This document shows positions 33,032-41,494 of a DNA stretch of 64,000 nt, in pieces (position 1 is the first letter of the stretch; every line of letters starts with the position of its first letter). Below the pieces are notes generated by a model that saw nothing but the letters and a program-made list of their open reading frames with translations, ran no database searches and was not told where the DNA came from. The translations under genes and the position numbers were made by a program. This DNA comes from CAZRWD01 sp964603785 (GTDB lineage Bacteria; Fermentibacterota; Fermentibacteria; Fermentibacterales; Fermentibacteraceae), in contig CAZRWD010000005.1 of NCBI GenBank assembly GCA_964603785.1, forward strand, positions 62,001 to 126,000. The letters are read 5' to 3'.

Positions 33032-34481
33032 AATAGCCCTCTCCGCTGCGGCCGGACGCCTGCGGCGACCCGGCCCCGAGACCGCCGGACTTCTCGCAGC
33101 CTGGGTGCTCCTCGTCGCAGGCCTCGTGCTGGACCGCTTCATGGTCTCCTTCGCCGTCTTCGCCGGCGCCTGCATCTTCGTGATGACCATCGGATCCTCG
33201 TTCAGGACCATGCTCCTGGCCTTCGGGATGCAGATCCTCCTCTCCCTGGGGGAGCTGGAGGCCATCCAGAGTTCGCTGCGCATACCCTTCCTGAGGCTGG
33301 ACGAGCTGCTCCTCCTCTGGAGCGTCTTCCTCTGGATGGTGGCCGTCGCGGACGGGAGGGGCGGCACCCTCCGAAGGGGGTCCATAGGCTCCCTGATCAC
33401 GGCGTTCATCCTCATCGTGATCGCCGGTTCCCTCAGGGGCCTCGCCAGCGGCTACCCCAGGCCGGAGGTCTTCTACCTCTCCCGCACGTACCTCGGATAC
33501 CTGGTCTTCTTCCCGGCCTTCTGGCTCATGCAGGACAGGAAGAGGAACGGCATGCTGATGTCGACGCTCCTCGCCCTGGGGATCGGCGCGGGCGTGATCT
33601 TCCTCGTGAAGGGTCTCACCAGGTCCGGCGAAGGGGTCTACTTCTTCTCCAGCAGCGGTATGCTCCGGATCGTATCCAGACAGCCCAACGCCTTCGGGGT
33701 CATACTCATGCTGCTGGTGACCCGCCTCTGGATAATCCCGCGGTCCCTCTACCTTCCCGTGGCCATCCCCGGCCTGGTCGTAATGGCGATCGGCCTCCTC
33801 CTATGCGGGACGAGGACCCTCTGGGGCGGGGGCCTTCTCGCGATAGCCGTCTCCTGGATCCTCGTCATTGTCAGAGGCGGCGGCGTCCCCGGCGGGCGAA
33901 GGAGGCAGATATGGATCCTCGTCGTCGTCGGAGCCCTGATCGCGCTCACCGTCTACCTCGTCTCCGCGCTGGGCATAATCACGACGAGCCAGATGGCCTC
34001 CAGGTTCGACAAGGGGGCGGGGACGGGCCTGCCGTTCGACCTCGGGCTGCTCTCGCGGCTCCTCTCCTGGTCGGCCGTCATCGAGACCCTCGGCCCGGGC
34101 GGCCTCCTGCTGGGGAGGGGCATCGGCGCGACGATCACCTACTTCAAGCCGGAGTGGGGGGCGTTGTGGACCATGAACTTCGTCGACGGCACCTTCTGGC
34201 AGGTCCTGCTCAACCTCGGCCTCGTGGGGGTGGCCGTCCTGGCCGCGCTCTACATCTCGGGGATGGTCCAGGCGGCCGGGCTCTTCCTGAGAACCGCAGA
34301 CCTGACCCGGGCCGCCACCGCGCTGGGGATCTTCTGCGCCCTGCTCTTCCTCTCCTTCGCATCGATGATGTCCTCCCTGCTCACCAACTACTCCTACACG
34401 GCCCTCTGGGCGATGCTCTTCGCCCTGCTGCAGGTCGAGGTCTCCAGGGAGGCGGCCGAGAGGAAGGGCGTCCCCGGCTGA
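32979..34481 (+). CDS. O-antigen ligase/polymerase-like membrane protein
   Basis: A 500-residue polytopic membrane protein with about 11-12 hydrophobic segments. A long soluble loop near residues 330-400 (RFDKGAGTGLPFDLGLLSRLLSW, then GPGGLLLGRGIG) resembles the periplasmic Wzy_C/WaaL region, and GTRTLWGGGLLAIAVSW resembles the conserved helix before it. The family call is therefore likely but not certain. Start unclear: GTG 32979 overlaps the flavodiiron gene by 53 bases, and a GTG near 33103 is an alternative. No other polysaccharide genes flank it directly. Confidence 0.6.
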   Translation: MCPSDWPPRPGWSRGAAEIALSAAAGRLRRPGPETAGLLAAWVLLVAGLVLDRFMVSFAVFAGACIFVMTIGSSFRTMLLAFGMQILLSLGELEAIQSSLRIPFLRLDELLLLWSVFLWMVAVADGRGGTLRRGSIGSLITAFILIVIAGSLRGLASGYPRPEVFYLSRTYLGYLVFFPAFWLMQDRKRNGMLMSTLLALGIGAGVIFLVKGLTRSGEGVYFFSSSGMLRIVSRQPNAFGVILMLLVTRLWIIPRSLYLPVAIPGLVVMAIGLLLCGTRTLWGGGLLAIAVSWILVIVRGGGVPGGRRRQIWILVVVGALIALTVYLVSALGIITTSQMASRFDKGAGTGLPFDLGLLSRLLSWSAVIETLGPGGLLLGRGIGATITYFKPEWGALWTMNFVDGTFWQVLLNLGLVGVAVLAALYISGMVQAAGLFLRTADLTRAATALGIFCALLFLSFASMMSSLLTNYSYTALWAMLFALLQVEVSREAAERKGVPG

Positions 34482-34496
34482 CCTTCGCGCCGCGCA

Positions 34497-34525
34497 TTGT
34501 CGGGCGCACCCCGCCGCCTTATACT
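34497..34525 (+). promoter_or_regulatory. Sigma70-type promoter of ackA
   Basis: TTGTCG (34497-34502) and TATACT (34520-34525) are separated by 17 bases, 45 bases upstream of the acetate kinase start. Confidence 0.65.
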
Positions 34526-34569
34526 GACCGGTCCCGTACCCTGCGGATCAGCCCTAACTGGAGGCCCCG

Positions 34570-35766
34570 ATGAAGATCCTCGTCATCAACAGCGGCAGTT
34601 CCTCTATCAAGTTCAGGCTCGTCGAGAGCGCGACGGGCGAAGTCCTGGCGGGAGGCCTGCTCGAGCGGGTCGGCCTGGAGGACGGGAGGATGGAGTACAG
34701 GAGGGGCGACGGAGAGAAGATGCGCTTCACCCTCCCCATCCCCGACCACCAGGTCGGTCTCGGCCTGCTGCTCGACACGCTGGTGAACGGGGAGCACGGC
34801 GCCCTCCGCTCCCTGTCCGAGATCGGCGCGGTGGGGCACAGGGTCGTCCACGGCGGCGAGATGTTCACGAAGGCCGTCAGGATTACCCCCGAGGTCATCG
34901 CACAGGTCGAGGAGTGCAGCTTCATGGCCCCCCTGCACAACCCTCCCAACCTGCTGGGCATAAGGGCGGCCATCGAGACCCTGCCGGGCGTGCCCAACGT
35001 GGCGGTCTTCGACACGTCGTTCCACCAGACCATGCCGCCGGTTGCCTTCGTCTACCCGCTGACCTGGGAGATCTACGCCGAGAAGCGCATGAGGCGCTAC
35101 GGCTTCCACGGCACGAGCCACCAGTACGTCGCGGAGCGCAGCGCCGCTATGCTCGGCCGTCCCCTGGAGGACCTATCCCTGGTCGTCTGCCACCTCGGGA
35201 ACGGGAGCAGCCTCACGGCGGTCAAGGGAGGCAGGAGCATCGACACGAGCCTGGGCTTCGGGACCATGTGCGGCGTGATGATGGGCACCAGGTCCGGAGA
35301 CGTCGATCCCGCGATACTGCTCGAGCTCATGGAGAACCACGGGATGACCGCCTCCGAGGTCAAGGACCTCGTGTACAAGAGGAGCGGCCTGCTGGGCATT
35401 TCGGGCGTCTCGAGCGACATGAGGGACGTCGAGGGAGCGGCCTGGGGCGGGAACGAGCGGGCGGGCCTGGCGCTGGAGCTGTTCGCGGACAAGGTCAGGA
35501 AGTACATAGGCGCCTATGCCGTCACGATGGGCTCCCTGGACGCCGTGGCCTTCACGGCGGGGATCGGGGAGAACGGGCCCGAGATGCGCGAGATGATCTG
35601 CAGGGGGCTCGAGGTCCTCGGTGCGCGCCTCGACCCGGAGGCCAACAAGGTCAGGGGGGTCGAGAGGGTCATCTCCGCCCCTGACAGCAGGGTCTCCATC
35701 CTCTGCGTGCCCACGAACGAGGAGCTCATGATAGCCCTGGAGACCGAGAGGGTGCTCTCCACCTGA
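34570..35766 (+). CDS. ackA: Acetate kinase
   Basis: Acetate kinase of 398 residues, which makes ATP from acetyl phosphate during fermentation. Signatures: VINSGSSSIKFRLVES at the N-terminus, VGHRVVHGGE, VFDTSFHQTMP, RRYGFHGTSHQYV and CHLGNGSSLTAVKGG. TGGAGG precedes the ATG and a good promoter lies upstream. pta is not adjacent. Four bases after the stop a REP-like inverted-repeat element begins. Confidence 0.96.
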   Translation: MKILVINSGSSSIKFRLVESATGEVLAGGLLERVGLEDGRMEYRRGDGEKMRFTLPIPDHQVGLGLLLDTLVNGEHGALRSLSEIGAVGHRVVHGGEMFTKAVRITPEVIAQVEECSFMAPLHNPPNLLGIRAAIETLPGVPNVAVFDTSFHQTMPPVAFVYPLTWEIYAEKRMRRYGFHGTSHQYVAERSAAMLGRPLEDLSLVVCHLGNGSSLTAVKGGRSIDTSLGFGTMCGVMMGTRSGDVDPAILLELMENHGMTASEVKDLVYKRSGLLGISGVSSDMRDVEGAAWGGNERAGLALELFADKVRKYIGAYAVTMGSLDAVAFTAGIGENGPEMREMICRGLEVLGARLDPEANKVRGVERVISAPDSRVSILCVPTNEELMIALETERVLST

Positions 35767-35769
35767 TCG

Positions 35770-36003
35770 GGGTCAGGCTACTCAAGCCGCAACATGCTGC
35801 CATGCAGCACTGTCCAAAAAGCAGGGTCAGGCTACTCAATTCCACCCGCAACCGGGTGGCTCGAGCAGCCTGATCCCGTCTTCCCGATCACACTGCCGGT
35901 CGAGGATATTCGTTCCGAGTGGCCGCATCAGTCTAGAGTAGCCTGACCCTGCAATTCACATAAAGTTGTCGGTCATGGATTTGGGTCTTGAGTAGCCTGA
36001 CCC
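35770..36003. repeat. REP/BIME-like nested inverted-repeat element
   Basis: The element has two direct copies of GGGTCAGGCTACTC (from 35770 and 35824) and two inverted copies (35936-35949 and 35988-36003), plus a degenerate inverted copy at 35863-35877. The outer pair is a perfect 16-base match (35770-35785 with 35988-36003), the inner pair a perfect 17-base match (35821-35837 with 35936-35952). Within it, 35824-35877 folds into a long hairpin with one bulge, one mismatch and the inner stem CCACCCG/CGGGTGG. Each unit carries GTAG, the tetranucleotide found beside REP hairpins. It fills the gap between ackA and a convergent glycosyltransferase gene and encodes no protein. Confidence 0.8.
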
Positions 36004-36953
36004 TGTTCGCGGCGCCTCCTGACGCCCTCCGCGACGACCTCCTCGACGAGGTGCCGGTTCCTGGCGGACGAGTCCGCCAGCGACGCCAGGATGACCAGGA
36101 GTATCCCGATGACGACGAAGAAGAGCCCGGCTATGGCGACGCCCTTGAAGGGCGTGACCAGGCCCGTGAGCAGCCATCTCACCAGGACGAAGGCCTCCGA
36201 GGCCATCCCGGCCAGGACCATGACCAGGCCCGGGATGCCGTAGAAGCGCCAGGGCATGTAGTCGTGCGCCGCCGAGTACATGGCGCCGGCCGACAGAAGG
36301 GCGTATCTCCATAGGTTGCCCGATATCCTGGAGCGGCCATGCTGCCTCGAGGGCAGCACGGGCAGGGAGACCTCGCAGATGCCCAGGCCCTTCCAGGCCA
36401 GGTCGATCAGGGCCTCCTGCGTGTAGGTGAAGCGGCTGAAGGAGCTGAGCCTCTCGAGAGCCAGGGGGCCGTATGCCCGGAAACCGCAGGTGGCGTCGCG
36501 GATCCTGACACCGGTCAGCCCGCTCACCATCCCTGCGACCATCCTGTTCCCGAACCGCTTCACGAAGGGGATGCCGGCCTGCGCCGCTCCGTCGGAGAAC
36601 CTGCTGCAGGTCGCCATGTCGGCCCGGCCTTCGAGAATCGGCTCCAGGAGAGCCGGGATGCCTGCCGGATCGAACTGCCCGTCCGCGTCGATGGTGACCA
36701 TCACATGGCATCCCAGCCGCCTCGCCTCGGCCAGCGAGGTCCTGAAGGCCTCGCCCAGCCCCCGGTTCCTCTTGTGCCTCAGCACGCGGGCCCCGGCTCC
36801 GGCGGCGCGATCCCCGGTGGCGTCGGAGGATCCGTCGTCCACCACGAGGACCTCCACCTCGTCGACGCCTTCGATGGAGCGGGGGATGGCCCGGACGACG
36901 GCCTCGACGGTGGCCTCCTCGTCCAGGGCGGGCAGCGCAACGAGAACCTTCAT
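35973..36953 (-). CDS. GT2-family (DPM1-like) glycosyltransferase with two C-terminal membrane helices
   Basis: A 326-residue family 2 glycosyltransferase. N-terminal GT-A domain: VALPALDEEATVEAVV, VLVVDDGSSDATGD, HKRNRGLGEAFRTSL and TIDADGQFDP (DxD-like). Two membrane segments lie near residues 235-300. This layout is typical of polyprenyl-phosphate sugar transferases. GGAGGG lies 8 bases before the ATG. The last ten residues, QGQATQDPNP, are read from an arm of the REP-like element, so the insertion replaced or extended the original C-terminus. Confidence 0.87.
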   Translation of the reverse strand: MKVLVALPALDEEATVEAVVRAIPRSIEGVDEVEVLVVDDGSSDATGDRAAGAGARVLRHKRNRGLGEAFRTSLAEARRLGCHVMVTIDADGQFDPAGIPALLEPILEGRADMATCSRFSDGAAQAGIPFVKRFGNRMVAGMVSGLTGVRIRDATCGFRAYGPLALERLSSFSRFTYTQEALIDLAWKGLGICEVSLPVLPSRQHGRSRISGNLWRYALLSAGAMYSAAHDYMPWRFYGIPGLVMVLAGMASEAFVLVRWLLTGLVTPFKGVAIAGLFFVVIGILLVILASLADSSARNRHLVEEVVAEGVRRRREQGQATQDPNP

Positions 36954-37030
36954 GGCCGCTCCCTCCATGTCCGGGAAGATCGCCGGGCGGGCCCGGCGCC
37001 GCAAGACCCTCGCTTGCCCGCACGACGGGC

Positions 37031-38794
37031 ATGTGTTCTGTTTGGCGCATGACCGGCTATCTGATGACGCTTCCTGCGGCGGTCCTCCTCGGCGGCGGGT
37101 TCCTCGGAGCGGGGGGCCTTCTCCTGCCCCGAAGACCATGGTCCGAGAGGTTCGCCGCGGGCGCCGTGGCCGTCTCCCTGGCCGTGGCGGCCGCCGGCTG
37201 GACCGGTCTTCTCTCGACACCCGTCCTGTGGGCGGCTGCAGCCGTCGCCCTGGCGGCGGCCCTCCCGCGCCCGTCGAGGCTTCTCCCGCGGTTCGCCCCG
37301 TGGGTCCCGGTCGCGGCACTGGTCCTCCTCCTGCCCCTCGCAGGCATGCCGCAGACCGCCAGGGACGCGATGAACCACCACATGTACCTGCCCAGGATCT
37401 GGCTCGAGGCGGGTTCCATCCACCGGCCCGACTGGTGTCCCTTCTTCTTCTACCCCTACCTCACCGAGTCGCTCTACGCGATGCTCGGCGGCACGCTCGG
37501 ATTCCGCCCTTCCGGCATAGTGAGCCTTCTCGGCTTCGTCGGGGCGATCGCAGCCGTGACGGAGGATGCGGCGGAGGCTGCCGGCAGGAGGGCTTCGATC
37601 CTCGCAGGGCTCGTGCTGCTCTCGATGCCGGAGGCCTTCAGGAACGCATCCTGGGCCTATTCCGACTCCTTCCTCGTGCTCTTCTCCGTCCTTGCCGTCC
37701 GCGAGGCGGCGGGAGCCCGACCCGATCCGGTGAGGGCCTCGCTGTGGGCTTCGGCTGCGGCCATGTGCAAGTACAACGGACTCGTCGTCGCTCTGCCCGT
37801 GCTGGCAGTCACCGCCTGGAGATGCAGGCGGGACCGGGCCGGACTTGCGAGGGCGCTCCCCGTGACGGTCCTCCTGACATCCGTCTGGGCTCTGCCGAAC
37901 CTCCTCGAGACGGGGAATCCGGTCTATCCTCTCCTGGGGGGGGTGTTCGGCAGCCCCGCGCCGCTGTCGGAGAGGGCTCAGGCGCTTCTCTCGGACTATT
38001 CCGCCTACACCTCCTCGATCCGCTCTCCGTTCGATCTGCTCCTCCTGCCCGTCGCGACTACACTGGGCGGCGCATGGGACGACCCGAGGCTGTTCGACGG
38101 GAGCGCCGGCCCCCTGGTACTGCTCGGGGTCGTGCTGTGCGCGATGGCGGGGAGGAACAGGAGGAGGCTGGTCCTGCCCGCGCTGGTCTTCCTGGCCACG
38201 GTCCTCCTCACATACCCGGCCGTGAGGGTGAGATATCTCCTGCCGGCGTTCGCCCTCGCCGCCGTCCCGGCCGCGCTCGGGCTGGAGTCCGCCCTCGCGG
38301 GCAGGCGCGCGACCGCTCTGGCATCGGTTGCACTGATGGCGGCATGCGTCGGCTGGAGCGCATCCTGGGTGGCCAGGCTCTACGCCTCGGAACGCCCATG
38401 GGAGACCCTCCAGCCCGATTTCCTGGAGAAGAGATTGCCATACATGTCATTCTACATGGATGTTGACAGGCAACTTCAACCGACCGACACAACCCTAATG
38501 GTGAACATGGGTAACCGGGCCTTCTACTTTCCCTCCTATGCGATGTATGATTCGCACCGGTTCCCCCTGGTGCTGCTCGAGCCCCTCTGGGCCGGGGCGG
38601 ACAGGGAGGACCTGGCGCGGAGACTCCGCGCCGGGGGTGTCGGATACCTTGCGATGGACATGGACATGACGCAGGTGAACGTCACGGGGGAGCTGGGATC
38701 ACGCGAGATGGCCGAATGGCGTGGTTTCGTCGCCGAGGACCTGGAGCCGCTGGTCTCGGTCGGGCCCTATGTCCTGTTCAGGCTGGTGGAGTGA
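37031..38794 (+). CDS. Polytopic membrane protein, GT-C glycosyltransferase-like
   Basis: A 587-residue protein with about ten membrane segments and a C-terminal soluble domain (residues 460-587). The first large loop, TARDAMNHHMYLPRIWLEAG, has the acidic residue and histidines seen in GT-C lipid-linked sugar transferases (ArnT/PMT-like). Transcribed divergently from the GT2 gene, whose product could make its lipid-linked donor. No good ribosome-binding site precedes ATG 37031 or ATG 37049. Base composition becomes less GC-rich near 38430-38530. Its 3' end overlaps the convergent small gene by 28 bases. Confidence 0.65.
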   Translation: MCSVWRMTGYLMTLPAAVLLGGGFLGAGGLLLPRRPWSERFAAGAVAVSLAVAAAGWTGLLSTPVLWAAAAVALAAALPRPSRLLPRFAPWVPVAALVLLLPLAGMPQTARDAMNHHMYLPRIWLEAGSIHRPDWCPFFFYPYLTESLYAMLGGTLGFRPSGIVSLLGFVGAIAAVTEDAAEAAGRRASILAGLVLLSMPEAFRNASWAYSDSFLVLFSVLAVREAAGARPDPVRASLWASAAAMCKYNGLVVALPVLAVTAWRCRRDRAGLARALPVTVLLTSVWALPNLLETGNPVYPLLGGVFGSPAPLSERAQALLSDYSAYTSSIRSPFDLLLLPVATTLGGAWDDPRLFDGSAGPLVLLGVVLCAMAGRNRRRLVLPALVFLATVLLTYPAVRVRYLLPAFALAAVPAALGLESALAGRRATALASVALMAACVGWSASWVARLYASERPWETLQPDFLEKRLPYMSFYMDVDRQLQPTDTTLMVNMGNRAFYFPSYAMYDSHRFPLVLLEPLWAGADREDLARRLRAGGVGYLAMDMDMTQVNVTGELGSREMAEWRGFVAEDLEPLVSVGPYVLFRLVE

Positions 38795-39084
38795 CGTGAG
38801 AAGGCCGAGATGATCCGCCTCAGCAGCTCGCCCTCGTCGGAGATGTTGGCGAGGTCGATGGGTATGGCGGCCAGTGCGTCTATGTACGCCCTTATTATCG
38901 CGGCCTTGGTGATGCGCTGCCTGCGGTGGTGCCGGTCCCGGCTCTGCGCTATCGCGCGGACGATCCGGGTGAGCACCTCCTCCTGGTCCGGTCTGACGGG
39001 GACGGTGAGCCTTACGCTGGCGGAGTCATCCTCTTCGAAGTCGATGATACTGGAAACGATTCCTGCGTTTCTCTTTGCCGTCAT
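38767..39084 (-). CDS. Small protein, possible ribbon-helix-helix regulator
   Basis: A 105-residue protein not recognised by name. After a short basic N-terminus (MTAKRNAGIVSS) comes an acidic stretch, then a strand SVRLTVPVRPDQ, a helix EEVLTRIVRAIAQS, a basic turn RDRHHRRQR and a helix ITKAAIIRAYIDALAA, compatible with a ribbon-helix-helix DNA-binding fold. GGAGG precedes the ATG at good spacing. It is divergent from the pilus operon, and two CCGGCG repeats lie in its own promoter. A role as regulator is inference. Confidence 0.55.
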   Translation of the reverse strand: MTAKRNAGIVSSIIDFEEDDSASVRLTVPVRPDQEEVLTRIVRAIAQSRDRHHRRQRITKAAIIRAYIDALAAIPIDLANISDEGELLRRIISAFSRHSTSLNRT

Positions 39085-39100
39085 CACAACCTCCGCGCCA

Positions 39101-39128
39101 AACATAGCCCGGCGCAAACCGGCGTCAA
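39101..39128 (-). promoter_or_regulatory. Promoter of the small regulator-like gene with direct repeats
   Basis: On the minus strand TTGACG (39128-39123) and TATGTT (39106-39101) are 16 bases apart. Two CCGGCG repeats (39109-39114 and 39119-39124) lie ten bases apart across the spacer, a spacing suited to an operator. The very short leader makes the start point uncertain. Confidence 0.5.
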
Positions 39129-39165
39129 GGGATATATGAAGTTTCGTAATTATGAATTTTGGGTA

Positions 39166-39194
39166 TTGACGCACATGGTGACTGCTGTTAAACT
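39166..39194 (+). promoter_or_regulatory. Promoter of the pilus operon
   Basis: TTGACG (39166-39171) and TAAACT (39189-39194) are separated by 17 bases, preceded by an AT-rich stretch (39137-39165) that stands out in this GC-rich region and could act as an UP element. The leader to the PilM-PilN start is about 80 bases. Confidence 0.6.
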
Positions 39195-39278
39195 TCGATA
39201 AGTGCAGGAGGGCACTCTGAATGCCGTCCCCGGCACGAAGGCAGGGGCCGGGTTCGAGGTGAACGGTTGGAGGCGCAC

Positions 39279-41033
39279 ATGGGCTTCGGCAGTTCTGTGA
39301 AGTCAGCTGTCGGCCTGGATATCGGCAGCCATTCCATCAAGGTGGTCGAGCTCGTGAGGGCGGGGAAGGCCCTGAAACTCTCGAGATACGCCATCCAGGA
39401 ACTGGCTCCCGGTACTGTGGCCGACGGCGAGATCGTCAACCGGGAACTTGTAAACGCCGGCATCCGAGATGCCCTGAAGAACGCGGGGATCAAACCCAAG
39501 GTGGTCTTCTCGGCGGTCTCCGGGAGGAGCGTCATAGTAAGGCGCATCCCGATGGAGAAGATGTCGGAGGAGAACGCCCGGCAGGCCATCCGGTGGGAGG
39601 CCGAGCAGCACATCCCGTTCCGGATCGACGAGGTCAGCATCGACTTCAAGATCATCAACCCGGAGATGGCTCCGGGCCAGATGGAGGTCCTCCTGGTCGC
39701 CGCCAAGAAGGAGGCGGTCGACCTGCACAGGGGCCTCCTCCAGTCCTCCGGCGTCAGACCGACCGCGATCGAGCTCGAGCAGTTCGCCCTCCAGCGCTCC
39801 TTCGAGTGCAACTACCGGCCGGGGGCCGACGAGTGCGTGACCATCCTCAACATCGGCGCAGAGGTCACGAACATGGTCGTGGTCAAGGGCGGCCTTCCCA
39901 GCTTCAACCGCGACCTCTCGATAGGGGGGAACCGGTTCATCGAGGCCCTGCAGCGCTCGATGGGGCTCGACTTCGACACGGCCGAGAACGTTCTGCGCGG
40001 TGACCTGCCGGAGGGCATCTCCCCCGACGAGGTCCGGTCCGCCATCGGCTACGTGATAGAGGAGCTGTCCACCAGCGTCCGCAGGTCCTTCATCTCGTTC
40101 CAGGCCTCGGGCGAGAGCACGAGGATCGACCGGATGTACATATCCGGAGGGTGCTCCCTGGTGCCCGGCCTCGCGGCCACCCTGAGCGAGCAGCACGGGC
40201 TGCCCGTCGAGGCGATGAACCCCTTCCAGGAGATCCAGGTCGATTCCGCGGTCATACCCGACGCGGACAAGGCGGCGATGGGTGCCCTCCTAGCCGTCGC
40301 CATCGGCCTGGCGCTGCGCGGATACGAACCCGGCCTGGTGGACATCAACGTGATGGAGGAGGCCGGCGCGCAGAAGAAGCGCGGGGCCGGAGCGCCCTCG
40401 AAGGCCGCCGGAACCGCAGCCTCCCCCGCGGCCGCCATCCTCTCGTATCTGCCCATCCTGCTCATAGTGGGCGGAGTGGTCGCGATGGGGCTCCACTACA
40501 TGGGTCTCAAGAAGAGACTGGGGGTGCTCGAGGGGGACATCTCCGCGATCAACACCGAGATCGCCCAGATGGAGACCCAGGTGAGCCAGCAGGAGCAGGC
40601 CAACATGCTCCAGGCGGAGCTGAACGCCCGCCGGACGGCCATCCAGAGCCTGGCACTGAACCAGCGCTTCGCCGTCTACGTGATGGAGTACCTCTGCCGG
40701 GCGCTCTACCCCCAGCAGACCGCGCTGGCGGAGGAGGCCGACAAGGGCATCTACCTCACGGCGATGTACCTCTCGGGCGAGAGCCTGCACCTGACGGGCA
40801 TCGCCCGGACCTGGGGCGACGTCGTGGCCTTCCAGCGCAGGCTCGTCGAGCTGATGCCGGACGGCCAGACGGCGCTGTTCCAGCTAGCCGACTACGGCCA
40901 GACATATTCGCTGACTCCGGCAACCGACCCGACCGGAATGGCCGGCGGGGAGCTCAGATACCAGTTCGACCTGGAAGTGAGTGTCAACAGGGGGTCCCTG
41001 ATGGCCCTGGTCGGCACCTACGCCGGGATCTGA
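39279..41033 (+). CDS. pilM: PilM-PilN fusion protein (type IV pilus alignment, GspL-like layout)
   Basis: A 584-residue protein joining two pilus proteins that are normally separate. Residues 8-350 are the actin-like PilM domain (AVGLDIGSHSIKVVEL, GRSVIVRRIPMEKM, YISGGCSLVPGL). Residues 355-360, DINVME, resemble the PilN peptide INLLP that binds PilM. A membrane helix (385-407) and a coiled-coil plus ferredoxin-like PilN domain follow. This is the layout of GspL in type II secretion. GGAGG lies 5 bases before ATG 39279. First gene of the pilus operon. Confidence 0.9.
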   Translation: MGFGSSVKSAVGLDIGSHSIKVVELVRAGKALKLSRYAIQELAPGTVADGEIVNRELVNAGIRDALKNAGIKPKVVFSAVSGRSVIVRRIPMEKMSEENARQAIRWEAEQHIPFRIDEVSIDFKIINPEMAPGQMEVLLVAAKKEAVDLHRGLLQSSGVRPTAIELEQFALQRSFECNYRPGADECVTILNIGAEVTNMVVVKGGLPSFNRDLSIGGNRFIEALQRSMGLDFDTAENVLRGDLPEGISPDEVRSAIGYVIEELSTSVRRSFISFQASGESTRIDRMYISGGCSLVPGLAATLSEQHGLPVEAMNPFQEIQVDSAVIPDADKAAMGALLAVAIGLALRGYEPGLVDINVMEEAGAQKKRGAGAPSKAAGTAASPAAAILSYLPILLIVGGVVAMGLHYMGLKKRLGVLEGDISAINTEIAQMETQVSQQEQANMLQAELNARRTAIQSLALNQRFAVYVMEYLCRALYPQQTALAEEADKGIYLTAMYLSGESLHLTGIARTWGDVVAFQRRLVELMPDGQTALFQLADYGQTYSLTPATDPTGMAGGELRYQFDLEVSVNRGSLMALVGTYAGI

Positions 41034-41043
41034 TGGAGGGATC

Positions 41044-41463
41044 ATGAAAAGGTTCCTGGTAATCGCGACTGTGGCGGCGGTGGTCGTTCTGTCGAGCTGC
41101 GACCCGTTCGGGACCGACGAGACCAAGGTCTACATCACGGGCGTCATCTACGAGGACGCGGCCCACACCATCCCCGCCGAGGGCATCACCGTGATAGCCC
41201 ACGGAGACTCGGTGAACACATGGGACAGGAGCGTCGAGACAAGCGCCTCGGGTGTCTTCTGGATCGAGATGCCCCTCTACCCGAGCCCCGGCGAGGAGGG
41301 CATGGGCTATGTCCTCCCGGGGTATGCCGTCTTCGGCCTGACCGCGCATCAGGGGGCCTGGGAGTACGTCTACTCCGCCATCAAGGTGAACCCCTTCGTC
41401 GTCGAGGTCGGGGACACTCTGGAAGTGTGGGACATAGACCTCACTTCTTACAAGGGAAGGTAA
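41044..41463 (+). CDS. Lipoprotein of unknown function in the pilus operon
   Basis: A 139-residue predicted lipoprotein: MKRFLVIATVAAVVVLSSC with Cys19 in the lipobox LSSC. The mature part is probably all-beta (KVYITGVIYEDAAHTIPAEG, TLEVWDIDLTSY) and resembles a carboxypeptidase-regulatory or transthyretin-like fold, which I could not confirm. It sits between the PilM-PilN fusion and PilO, where canonical pilMNOPQ operons have no gene, so it may be an extra periplasmic part of the complex. Confidence 0.65.
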   Translation: MKRFLVIATVAAVVVLSSCDPFGTDETKVYITGVIYEDAAHTIPAEGITVIAHGDSVNTWDRSVETSASGVFWIEMPLYPSPGEEGMGYVLPGYAVFGLTAHQGAWEYVYSAIKVNPFVVEVGDTLEVWDIDLTSYKGR

Positions 41464-41494
41464 TGGCTCCGGCAGGGCCTGGAGGAGGTTCGAA

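Noticed and set aside
37031..38794. Idea that the less GC-rich end of the membrane protein gene marks recent transfer
   Set aside because: The shift is short (about 100 bases) and the frame is intact; constraint on the local amino acids explains it as well.
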